64,000 nt of DNA from Physcomitrium patens (GCF_000002425.4 NC_037263.1:9933673-9997672); one strand, 5' to 3'. Counted from the stretch's first letter, positions 22,551-31,985 are shown. Notes: a model not told the origin generated them from the letters alone. A program made the numbers and translations.

Positions 22551-22757
22551 ATCAGCTCAAGTCGAGCTGATTTGCTTCTCAATCAGCTCGAGTGGATCTG
22601 ATTTGTTTTTCAATCAGCTTGAGTCGAGCTGATTTTCTTTTCAATGAGCTCGAGTCGAGTTGATTTGCTTCTGAATCAGCTGGAGTCAAGCTGATTTTCT
22701 TCTGAATCAGCTCCAGTCGAGCTGATTTGTTTTTAAATCAGCTCGAGTCGATCTGAT
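22551..22757. repeat. Palindrome array C: 31-bp tandem repeat, 7 units, inside an intron
   Basis: Core centres are at 22561, 22592, 22623, 22654, 22685, 22716 and 22747, exactly 31 bp apart. The spacer is only about 10 bp (TTGCTTCTCA or similar). The host intron is 22540-22825 (donor GTAGGT, acceptor TTTCATGCAG), so the array fills most of it. Arms vary: several units carry a change in one arm only, and the last has one ATCG arm. Confidence 0.9.
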
Positions 22758-22825
22758 TTGCTTCTCAATCACATTCATTTCTTTTTTTCATATCCACTAA
22801 GCTGTCCGCGTGCCATTTCATGCAG

Positions 22826-23908
22826 ATGAGTTTCGTGGATGTCTTTGCGGTCGGAAGGACCGGAGAGTCGGATCGGTGGGAAGAGATCTCTAGGAAAGCA
22901 CTCACTCTCGACAGAGATGACTTCCTTCCCAGTGGATACAAGATGAGTGCGATATACAAGTCTATGGCCACCACGCCCACACGGTCAAGAGTTGGAGCAC
23001 GGCTCAGTGACCGCTTCGAGTCTTCTCCATCAAAGAAGCGGAGGACAACACCAGTTGACGACGTCCTCGTTATATCTGATGAAGACGACGACAAAGGGGA
23101 CGACCACGACTATGACCCGGACGAGGAGAAGGAAGTCGACGAGAAGGTCAAAATCGATGACGACGACCTTCAAGAGTTGGATCCCATTCAGCCCAACGCC
23201 ACACTACCTGAGCGGCGATCTCGGGTTATTCCGCAGTCAGCACAAGCATCTGATAATCCACCTTCCGGTGGAACTCCTGGTGCGTCATCTTCTGGGGGGC
23301 GGAGGAGGAAGAGGAAGGACATGGACTCTGTGGCTACCGTCATGGAGTCCATTTCGGCGATTCTGGTAGACAGCTAGCAGAGGCACGAGCAGCAGATTAC
23401 AGAAATCAACGCTCGACAAGATCGTGATCGTGCCGAGAGCATGAGATTGTTCGAGGAGTCCCGGAGGATGCACAAAGACACATCCCGCATGATGCTGCTG
23501 CAGCAGCAGCAGACAAATCTTCTCCTCTCTGCATTAGTGAGGCTTAATCCCCAACTGCCAGACGCCCTTCCCGCCCCTCCTTCCCAGCCTCCGTCGCTGA
23601 TGCTTGGGAATGCGCCATCTCGATCTGTCATGAGCGGATCCAGTAGTGGACATGCGGAAGCCGCCAATCTTCCGCATTCAAGTATTGTCAATGTCTCGGG
23701 CGAAGTGGCTCCTACTACATCTCAACAACACAGTCCGACGTCTCCGGCAATCAATTTTTCAATCGGTGAAGTTTCCAGAGTGGAGGCAGCGTCAGTAGAA
23801 CCACATTCCATGGAGCGTCCCACAAATCTAGACGACGATACTCTAGAGATAGCGGTTGGCAGTGATCAATTAGCCTTTCCGGATCCAGATGCAGGTTTTG
23901 ACACATAA
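22826..23908 (+). CDS. ParB/MTase-like protein, coding exon 3, acidic and coiled-coil tail
   Basis: The exon begins after the acceptor at 22825 in phase 0. The start (MSFVDVFAVGRTGESDRWEE) fits the last strand after a methylase-like segment. Then follow a strongly acidic stretch (about 23070-23190, DEDDDKGDDHDYDPDEE), a basic NLS-like GGRRRKRKD (about 23296-23322) and a Gln-rich, coiled-coil-like region (about 23378-23560, QRHEQQITEINARQDRDRAE). The frame is continuous apart from one in-frame TAG at 23375-23377, after which the heptad-like sequence carries on in the same frame to TAA at 23906. It could be a recent nonsense change, read-through, or a sequence error. An alternative donor at 23894/23895 would skip the last codons. 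Confidence 0.5.
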
Positions 23909-24127
23909 TCACTCGCTGTCAATTTTTTTTAACTCGACTCGAGGTGATTTGTGTTATTGGCTAGTGCGTCTAGAGTATAGTTGAATAGGCAAATTGTTTT
24001 TGATACGGAGTTCCTAATGGAACCAACCAGGGAGCTCAATACTTTTGATATGAATTTTGTACATTTTTACTCAGTCGATGAGTTTCAAATACTTGAGGGG
24101 CTCATTTGCTTCTACATTGAATCACAG
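23909..24127 (+). other. Non-coding segment, possible intron, one degenerate core
   Basis: A half-decayed palindromic core lies at about 23931-23950 (AACTCGACTCGAGGTGATTT). If the donor GCAG|GTTTTG (23894/23895) and acceptor TTGAATCACAG (24127) are used, this is an intron in phase 1 that joins exon 3 to the next exon. The donor is weak. Confidence 0.35.
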
Positions 24128-24288
24128 GTGATGAAATCCTTGCAACTTTGTCAGCTCCTTCTGCTTCTCCCTCTCCGCTGTTTTATCCCACCTCGGTGAC
24201 ATTCGTTGTTTCTGCCAAGTCGTTGCCTGAGTCGCGGACCGTGATCTCTGACAATCGGTCCGAATCATTCGCCTCTTCAAAGCAAAAG
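24128..24288 (+). CDS. Linker exon before the FCP1-like domain
   Basis: Begins after a CACAG acceptor in phase 1 and ends at CAAAAG|GTGTGT (24288/24289) in phase 0. It encodes a Ser/Pro-rich low-complexity segment (LSAPSASPSPLFYPTSVTF, later SDNRSESFASSKQK). An in-frame stop just upstream (24118-24120) shows it must start by splicing. It joins in frame to exon 3 by the 23894 donor, or may belong to a separate gene whose first exon I cannot see. Confidence 0.4.
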
Positions 24289-24452
24289 GTGTGTTTCATT
24301 ATCCCGTGTTCTAGGCTCCTCTGGTATGTGTGTCTTCCACGGTGCGCTTCTTTGTCTATGGCATGTAATTGTATGGTGCATTTCGAGATCGTCGCGCTCA
24401 TTTGTAGTTAGTGAAAGGCATAATTGGCTCCTTCGTGGGCCGTTTGTCTTAG

Positions 24453-25256
24453 CATGTATCCGATCCTCCAGTTCGTAGTGAGGGGCCGTTGGAAGACCTT
24501 GGTCGTCCATTGAGGTCCAGGGCGGTTGACAAGTGGCTAAACGTCGTTCTAGACCTCAATGGAATTCTCTGTGTTTGCGAGGATTGGAAGTCTAATCGAA
24601 GCACAAAGCAATATAGCAACTCTTCGGCGCCGCACTCAGCCACGATTGGCGCGATTGTGGGAATGAAAGCTGTCTACGTGCGGCCGTATTGTTTGAATTT
24701 TTTGGCGGAGCTAGGAAAAATAGCCAGGATTAGTGTATGGAGCTCTATGAAAAGTTCGAACATCCAGGGCGTTGTAAATTACCTTTTTCCAAAAGAGATG
24801 TTGCCAGGCCTCGTACTAGGGCAGGATTCGTGTACGACAATTCGGTTCCGAGACTCCTCAGGACGATTGACCACCTTCATGGTTCCTGGAACGCATAAAG
24901 AGTTGTTCTTGAAAAATTTAGACACTCTATTCTCTGGTTATAAGGGAATCTTCAATTCAGAAAACACAATCATAGTGGACGATAGTCCTCTGAAGCACAT
25001 CATGAACGATTCAAAGAATGTCTTGCTTCCAAACTCTTGGTCTAATGATGGGAACGGGAACCGGGACACATTCCTCCTCCACACCTTATTTCCTTGGTTT
25101 CAACGACTGCACCTTGCTCGTGACCAAGGGTTAAAGTTATTCCGAGAACATGGGCCAAACAGGATTGGGCAAAGAATGTTGTGCGATGAATGGAATCGCA
25201 CTGAATATAACAAGGTCATGGAGCTAGTTCGAGGGTCTTCTCCTAATTATAATTAG
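24453..25256 (+). CDS. FCP1/NIF-type HAD phosphatase domain exon
   Basis: The exon opens after the acceptor GTTTGTCTTAG (24452), phase 0, matching the previous donor, and ends with TAG at 25254-25256. HAD motif I is VVLDLNGIL (exon residues about 32-40): the nucleophile Asp is kept but the usual second Asp is Asn, as I recall for a plant FCP1-domain subgroup. The motif II region is RISVWSSM (about 91-98). Motif IV is IIVDDSP (about 173-179). FCP1/SCP/TIM50-type domains act on phosphoserine or serve as docking modules; with Asn in place of the acid-base Asp, activity may be weak. It sits inside the 15.5-kb element and may form the C-terminus of the ParB-like protein. FCP1 assignment is fairly secure; function is not. 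Confidence 0.7.
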   Translation, partial: HVSDPPVRSEGPLEDLGRPLRSRAVDKWLNVVLDLNGILCVCEDWKSNRSTKQYSNSSAPHSATIGAIVGMKAVYVRPYCLNFLAELGKIARISVWSSMKSSNIQGVVNYLFPKEMLPGLVLGQDSCTTIRFRDSSGRLTTFMVPGTHKELFLKNLDTLFSGYKGIFNSENTIIVDDSPLKHIMNDSKNVLLPNSWSNDGNGNRDTFLLHTLFPWFQRLHLARDQGLKLFREHGPNRIGQRMLCDEWNRTEYNKVMELVRGSSPNYN

Positions 25257-25637
25257 GACAGCCATGCACGTATGTATTGTAAGAATACGTATCTCCGCAA
25301 AGGACTGTGATTCAGATTGAGTCGAGCTGATTTGTCAATGTATTGGATCAATGGACATTTGTTTACTTGTCATGGATGTAGAAATAGGAGTTGGAGGTCA
25401 TGTGCAATTCTCTGATGGATAGTGTTGTATAGTGTTTCATGCAATGTGGTCGTGATGTACCATGTATCTTATTGCAACTGTATTTCCAGTTCTTGATTTA
25501 TGTGTTTACATCCATGTCAGTACTTCACGATAGTACGAGAATGTTGTGGATGACAAGTACAAGTGTTTGTATGGATAGATAATCGGATTTTTTGTTTCAA
25601 ATTGTATTGATCTGAAATTTTTGATGGATTGAAACAG
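25257..25637 (+). other. 3' UTR or intron with one palindromic core
   Basis: Non-coding. A core with one changed arm lies at 25311-25331 (TTCAGATTGAGTCGAGCTGA). A donor-like GTATGT follows the FCP1 stop codon at about 25270, and an acceptor (TTGAAACAG) ends at 25637, so a 3' UTR intron is possible. Confidence 0.4.
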
Positions 25638-26054
25638 GTCCGTCGATTGCAATGCGAAGTGTCTGCAGATTCCATCATGGACTACGGCCAGAACGTTCTT
25701 CTCAGCACAGGAAACTTCCTTTGCTCTACTCCTTCTGTCAATTCGACTATGGACTTCTCTAAGAAGCCTGTTGACGATGGGATGGTGGATAGTCCTTTGG
25801 AGAAGAAAGTGCAGTTGTCTGACCTGGACAGGCCCTCTACACTGCGTGCAACGGAAGTTGAGGCTCCGACCATGTCCCTATTAACTATTGTAAGATTGAT
25901 GCAAAAAAAAGTATATGGAGATGCTAATTATGACAAAGTGTTGCCGAAAGTTCCGGATTATCTTCGAGATGACAACCATGAGATACTTCGTAATGCAGCA
26001 AAGTCTACATCAGCACAACAAGACATAAAGCCCTTTCTACATTGCAATATTTGA
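25638..26054 (+). CDS. Possible terminal exon, unknown product
   Basis: Open from an acceptor at 25637 to TGA at 26052-26054, about 138 codons, with coding-like composition and CpG content similar to the other exons. The C-terminal half (TIVRLMQKKVYGDANYDKVL) looks like a folded segment. It could be an alternative last exon (phase 0 from AAG|GTCATG near 25215) or a remnant. No family recognised. Confidence 0.35.
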   Translation, partial: VRRLQCEVSADSIMDYGQNVLLSTGNFLCSTPSVNSTMDFSKKPVDDGMVDSPLEKKVQLSDLDRPSTLRATEVEAPTMSLLTIVRLMQKKVYGDANYDKVLPKVPDYLRDDNHEILRNAAKSTSAQQDIKPFLHCNI

Positions 26055-26470
26055 AAAGGAAATGTGAGCCATGACATTGTTGTAGAAATAACTACTCCAA
26101 TTCATTGTGCAATGCTATTGTGCTCAAATCTTGTAGAGCACAGCAACTTGACTACTGATACAAATTTCAATAAATTTCAATGGGGTGTAATCGCTGAGTA
26201 CAACTGCGATAAGCCATTACAACTCTGAAGTGTACATTGCATGGTTGATAGTTGATTATTTCTGAGGTTGTAGATGAGGTTTTCTAAGTTTGCAAATTAT
26301 TTAGTAAGTTCTACACTCACGACATGTATATTTGGTGATTATTTGAAATAAAATTCTCTACATTTCAATTTGAATTCATTATATTCCACCAATTTTCAAT
26401 GTTCCAGAAGGACCTCTACTTCATGCTTTTGGTTTTTAAACCTCCTCAACACTCTCAATTCACTGGAATT
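26055..26470 (+). other. Right subterminal non-coding segment with polyadenylation signal
   Basis: AT-rich; AATAAA at 26169-26174 lies about 115 nt after the last stop codon and may end the plus-strand transcript. No gene seen. CTCTCAA occurs just inside the right TIR as well as in it. Confidence 0.45.
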
Positions 26471-26490
26471 CTCTCAAAATAATGAATATT
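26471..26490 (-). repeat. Right terminal inverted repeat
   Basis: CTCTCAAAATAATGAATATT, exact reverse complement of 10968-10987. Gypsy gag sequence matching the region after 4600 resumes within about 10 bp. The outermost AATATT may be target duplication. Confidence 0.75.
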
Positions 26491-27379
26491 GGGTTATTAT
26501 TTTTTAATCCTTAATAAAATTAATTGATAAATGCTTTACCATTCTAATCCACATCTCAAGTAAGATTTTAGAATATAGCAACATATATGGTAGTTGATTA
26601 TGATTCTTATTGTAAAGATAAGAACTTAGTCTTTGTTACTCTTTTTTTATTATTTTTTTTAAATGTCATTATAAAAACTTTTAGAAATAAATTCAAAATA
26701 TAAAAGAATTGTAAATTTTTTTCCATCAAAGGTGCAAAGCAAGAGAGAGGACTTTTAGATAGAAGTGCGTATATGAATCCAACTTGAGTAAATCCATTAG
26801 AATATTAGAAAAATTGCAATCTTATATAGAATTTAATTTATTACAATAATCTTCAAAATTTTGATCTTGTTTCATAAAACTTCTTGAGCATACTAATTCT
26901 TATCTCTCTCATGCTTGTAGAAGTAAGACTTCTTGAATTTGGTTGTGAGGCTAATCAATTTATTTCTTTCAAGTACACAACTGTTTGGCATAGATTTGGA
27001 ACTTCTTCTATAAGTGTAGGAACAGTGCTTCCATAATTAATGTTGGTGATGCTTATAATTTCTATCCTAAGTCTATTGACAAACTCATGAAGATGTCTAA
27101 TAGTTACAAATCTATTCTTACTTCTACAAAGTGTAAAATCTATAATTTTTTCTTCTATTTCAAAGAACTTGGTAAATTGACAAGTCAAATTAGAAGAGAG
27201 TAATCCACAACCTTTAATATCAAATGAAAACTTTGACAATGAAAGATAGTCTACTCTCTTTAAGAAAAAATTAGTATTAAAAAACTCAATTGTTTATTTA
27301 AGATAGGTAGTCCACAACCTTTGAAATAAAATATTAAAAGTAAAATAATTTAATTACTTCAAAAATAAGATAAGAATAA

Positions 27380-27840
27380 TAAATTAGTACTCTTATTAAA
27401 CTATTATAGATATGAATCAAAATAAGAAGAATCTTAAAATACTCTTATATAATTAAGAAGAATGTATCTTTATTTCAAAAGTAATATAGTATTAAGATTA
27501 GAATGACTATTTTCAAAGATAAGAAGAGTACAAATACTTGAAATTGGAATAAAAACAAAAAAGCTGTTGATAAGAGTGAAAAATGCTTCATTCTTGCGTC
27601 TATATATATTATCTAACTAAAAATTATGTAGCGATATTTTTTAAGACCTTCGACACATGTCTTAATTTGCAAGTAAGTTTTTTATATGTGTGCTACATAG
27701 TTTACTTGTTTGACAAGCTATCAACATGTGTGATATAAGACTAACTTCTTGATGAAGTTTCTAGTCTATAAACACATATAAAATCAAAGTTGTATCTATG
27801 AAACTTTGGGTTGATAGCATCTTGAATTTATTTCTAAAAA
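27380..27840 (-). repeat. 5' LTR fragment of gypsy copy 2
   Basis: Matches 43730-44110 in order, including a TTCATTCTTGCGTCTATATATA stretch corresponding to 43877-43900 and the ACATGTGTG/AACTTCTTGATGAAG area. It marks the 5' end of the minus-oriented element; the part toward 28 kb is missing. Confidence 0.6.
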
Positions 27841-28389
27841 TTTTTATAATGACATTTAAAAAATACATTTATTAATAAGAACTTAGAGACATTTTTAGTA
27901 CATTATAAGTCTTAAGTGCTAGTAGATGGTTTCTCATGTTTTTATTATCACAAGAAAAAGTACTTCATTGAATAGAGTTTGGAACCTATTAAGGTATATT
28001 AGCACTATAAAAATTTCATAAAGTTTGATAATCTAGACACACATGTGCTTGGCTATTTGCATTACAATCAATATATCTACATCTATTTTTTCAAATTTTT
28101 TCTATTGCATTTAAAAGAAGATGTTTGCAATTGTTGTATTTGTTTCAATATGTATCTCAATAAAGACAACCTAATCCCTTATTGAAGAAATACAACAATC
28201 AAGATACAAGTAAGTAGAAATCAAAAATATTGTATACAAGAAAAATGTGAAATGAGATGCCTCTTACTTCCAATACCCTTTAATTATAGGAAGAATTTAT
28301 ATCTATTATTATTAAATTTCATCTATAATTATTTTCAACTATCTTTGCTTCATTCAACTAAATCTTAAATTTTTCTTAATCTAGGTACC

Positions 28390-30583
28390 ACTTAAAATCC
28401 TAGCCATAATATTAATAAATTACTTTTATTGTTTTACTATTCTTTGATTTTTAGCAACTTATCTAAGGTAATTGTATCTTATTTTTATTTTAATACTCTC
28501 ACTTTGCTATTGGTCAAAGGCTTTTAAATCTAATGCCTTATTCAACTTTTGATGCCTAATTTTTATTAGTGCATTTGTTAGCAAATCAGCAAGTATGTCT
28601 TTTGTTGCATAAGACTTCATATTAATCATTCTCATTTCAATCTTCTCTCTTATGTAATAATATTGAATGTCAATGTGCGTGGTTTTTAAGTGATGCTTTA
28701 GATTCTTTACAAAAACAAGACATCTTTGATTATTACACTTCATTGAAAATACTTCCAATTATATAAGTTTAATGTCTTTTAAAACTTATTTTAGCCAAAT
28801 TGCTTCTTTTACACCATAATTTGTTGCCATGTATTTTGCTTCTATCATACGCCTTGTAATTATTGAATGTTTTGTACAATTCCATGAGATTGTTACTATT
28901 CTAATAAAGAATACATATCCTATTATTGATTTTTTATCATTTACATCTCCAATCCAATCCGCATCATAATAATCATGCAATGTAATATTATCTCTTTCAA
29001 GGCATAATTTGAAGTTTAAATTGCCTTTCAAATACCTCATAATCATCTTGATGGTTGCTCAATGGATTGGTCTAGCCTTTGATATGTATTGGCTCACAAT
29101 ACTCACCGCATATGCAAGTTCCATCCTAATCCCAACTATTGCATACATAAATGAGCCTACTATTTTTTTATATGGAATATCTTTTATTTCATCTTCAACT
29201 TCACCAAAATCTTCATCTAAAAGCTTCATCAACTTCAAATTGGCCTCCAAAGATATTTCAATACGCTTGCATTCTTTCATATTGAATTATTTTAATACTT
29301 CTTCAATGTACTTACTTTGGCTCATTGTAATGGTCTTATTATGATAATCTTTTACAAAATCTAGTCTTAAACAATAGTGGAGCTGTTTTAGATCACTCAT
29401 TTTATACCTTTTTTCTAATTTTTCCTTGAATTAATCTATCTTCTTCATGATGTTATTTAATATGATTAAATCATCAACATAGAAGATGACAATCAATATG
29501 AATTCATTTAATTACATCAAATGCAAGGAATGATCAATCTTATTCCTTACAAATTCTTCATTCACAAAGAATATATCAATACGTTGAAACCATGCCCTTG
29601 ATAATTGTTTTAGTTCATATAGAAATTTTTTCAACTTAAAAATAAGACATTATTTTCTTTCTTTAATAAGTCTTTGATGTTGATCCATGTAAATGTTTTA
29701 TTTCAACTTTTTATTTAAAAAAGCTAGCTTTACATCTATTTGAGGTATCTCAAAACTTATTATTGCCTCAATTGCCATAATGGTTCTAATGGTGGTGAAT
29801 TTGGCTACGAAAGCAAATGTCTCATTAAAATCAATACCAACAACTTATAAATAGTCTTTAGAAATTAATCTTATCTTATATCTCATAACTTTATCCATTG
29901 CATCTTTTTTAATTCTAAACATCTACTTACAATCAATTAAAGATCAATTTTATGGAAATTAAATCAATTCCCATGTTTCATTGTCCATAAGTAATTTGTA
30001 TTCTTTTTTTATGGCCTACTTCTATTTCATAGAATTTTTAGACTTTAGTGCATCACACAAATTCAATGGATCAATAAAAAATGTAATATTAACTTGTTCT
30101 TCACTTATTTAAAGAAAGATGTGGTTCTTCCACCATTTTCTATGTGGTCTTCTTTCTCTCAAAGGATATTTCCTTTTATTTGAAGAAGATTCATCTTGTT
30201 GCACTCTATATTTTCTTCTAAGCTTCTTCTTCTTTAAAGCTTGTCTTTTTTTACCCAAAGGTTGATATTCTTTATCATCATCATCATCATCATCATTATT
30301 ATCATAAAATTCAACATCTTTATTACTAGTCCTATAAATTATAGTCTTTTTTTCATCTTTTTTGTCTCTTCACCTTTATTTATACTTCTACTATCTTTAT
30401 TGTCATCATTTTATTCTTTTTTTTTTCTAAATTTAAAGATATTTCCTCAAACACACCATTACTTTTACTTTGATACATCTTCAAGTGCTCACAAGTATTC
30501 TTATGCTTCAAAAACTCTACATCATGACTTTTGATGATCTTCTTGGTATCTAAATATATTAATATATATGCCTTGGTACCTTC

Positions 30584-30633
<50 letters not shown>

Positions 30634-31985
30634 ATATTTTGTATCAAATTTAGACTTCATATAATTTAATATCTTTATATAAGTAATACATGTAAAAGTC
30701 TTAGTGTATAAAATACAAGGTTTTCTCCCATTCCATGCTTCTTCTAGAATCATTAATGTGAATACAGTTGTAAAGTATCTATTCATTGTATATACCACAT
30801 TTACCATGGCTTATATCTAAAACTCATGCCTAAGGTGTTCAATATGTAATATATTCCTTACCATCTCTATAATGGTTTGATTTTTTTTTTTAGCAACTTC
30901 ATTTTATTTTGGAGTATAAAAAATAGAGGTTTATTTCATAACACCTTGAATCTTTAAGAAATCATCAAAATACTTTAATAAATACTTATTTCTATTTTTT
31001 TTGTGCAACACCTTGATCTTGCATTTATATTGTTTCTTTTCAAGTGCCTTAAATTCTTTAAACTTTGAAAAACAATCATTCTTTACTTTAAGAATGTAAA
31101 TCCATATTTTTTAAAAAAAATCATCAATGAATGTAACTAAATATCTTGCTCCTCCAATTGATGGTATCTTCATTGATCTACAAACATTCAAATATATAAT
31201 TTCCATTTTTTTTTTAATACATGTTGCAATTTTACTTAAAAATGAAGCCTTTTGTTATTTACCTTGCATACAACTTTCACAAGCAAGTATCATAGTATTA
31301 TGGCTAAATTGACTAAGATCTAAGCCAATTACTATAGATTAGAGTTTTTTCATGCTGTCCATATTCAAATAACTAAGTTGTCAATGCCAAATACCAAATT
31401 TATCTTCATTATGTAAGAATTCAATAAATACAGCCACTTGAATTCCATTCACCTTCTTACACTTGATGTAGTAGATGTTGCCATCTCTAAAGCCCTTGAC
31501 AATATCATCTCCAACCGTCTTTATAAAACACCTATTCTTAACAAATTGCACCGTATAACTATGTGAAACTAATTTACTCATCAAAAGGAGGTTTTTCTTG
31601 ATCTTGGATATATGCAAGATATCTTTCAATCTGAATTTCTTAATTTGCACTCTTACAAAAATTTCTACTAGAATAGAATCCATTCCAATGGCTTATATCA
31701 TGCCATTGTCTCTCATAAAAATATTTGTTGCCGAAATTTCTTCATAAGTGTTAAATGAACACTTGTATAGAGCCATATACTTGGTGGCATCCAAATCAAC
31801 AATCTATTTGGATATGGTAGCCATCAAGAAGCCTTCACTTTCCATGAATGCAAAATCATCTCCTACAAATTGCTAAAATTAAAATCCTAGCCACTATATT
31901 AATAACTTATCTTCACTTGTTTATTACTCTTTCACCATTAACAACTTCTCTAAGGTAATTATATCTTATTCTTACTTTAATATCT
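28390..31985 (-). mobile_element. Ty1/copia-like retrotransposon fossil
   Basis: Read on minus, in order: GAG-pre-integrase-like block (31683-31381; HISKIKKNLLLMSKL), integrase (about 31300-30250), an acidic linker encoded by a GAT-type triplet run (about 30274-30297), reverse transcriptase (about 30000-29060; the block at 29280-29059 has GSFMYAIVGIRMELAYAV) and RNase H (about 29046-28507; DADWIGDVNDKKSIIGYVFF). Short similar sequences at 28392-28500 and 31880-31985 look like LTR pieces. Most of gag is missing. Broken many times; old. Confidence 0.8.
30586..30630. repeat. (TA)n microsatellite
   Basis: 45 bp of alternating TA inside the copia-like fossil. Similar tracts lie at about 2360-2380, 7515-7538, 35409-35432, 50155-50187, 55549-55582, 58827-58854, 62229-62259 and 62725-62746. 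Confidence 0.95.

Larger units (their letters stand above)
10968..26490. mobile_element. 15.5-kb TIR-bounded DNA element with palindrome arrays, undescribed type
   Basis: The left end AATATTCATTATTTTGAGAG (10968-10987) is the exact reverse complement of the right end at 26471-26490. Both ends fall where the interrupted gypsy gag of copy 2 stops and resumes. AATATT is itself palindromic, so it may be a 6-bp target duplication with a 14-bp TIR beginning CATTATTTTGAGAG. Inside are a DDE/D-like gene on minus, a multi-exon gene on plus, an FCP1-like domain and more than 40 palindromic cores. The interior is GC-richer and rich in CpG, unlike the surrounding fossil, so it inserted later. I saw no capsid or envelope gene. 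Being one transposable unit is inferred from the ends and the interrupted target; the superfamily is unknown. Confidence 0.75.
5210..27840 (-). mobile_element. Ty3/gypsy-like fossil, copy 2, split by two insertions
   Basis: The integrase-to-RT part lies at about 5900-9070 and a gag piece at about 10570-10960. The remaining gag, leader and 5' LTR lie at about 26495-27840. Aligned to copy 1, the left part stops near the equivalent of 4590 and the right part resumes near 4600. Two blocks are therefore later insertions: about 9070-10565 and 10968-26490. Without them the element is about 5.6 kb, the same size as copy 1. It is broken many times, AT-rich and old. Confidence 0.75.

Noticed and set aside
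24289-24452. Possible further palindromic core (near 24378-24402)
   Set aside because: TTTCGAGATCGTCGCGCTCATTT is only loosely symmetric and does not match the core arms well enough.
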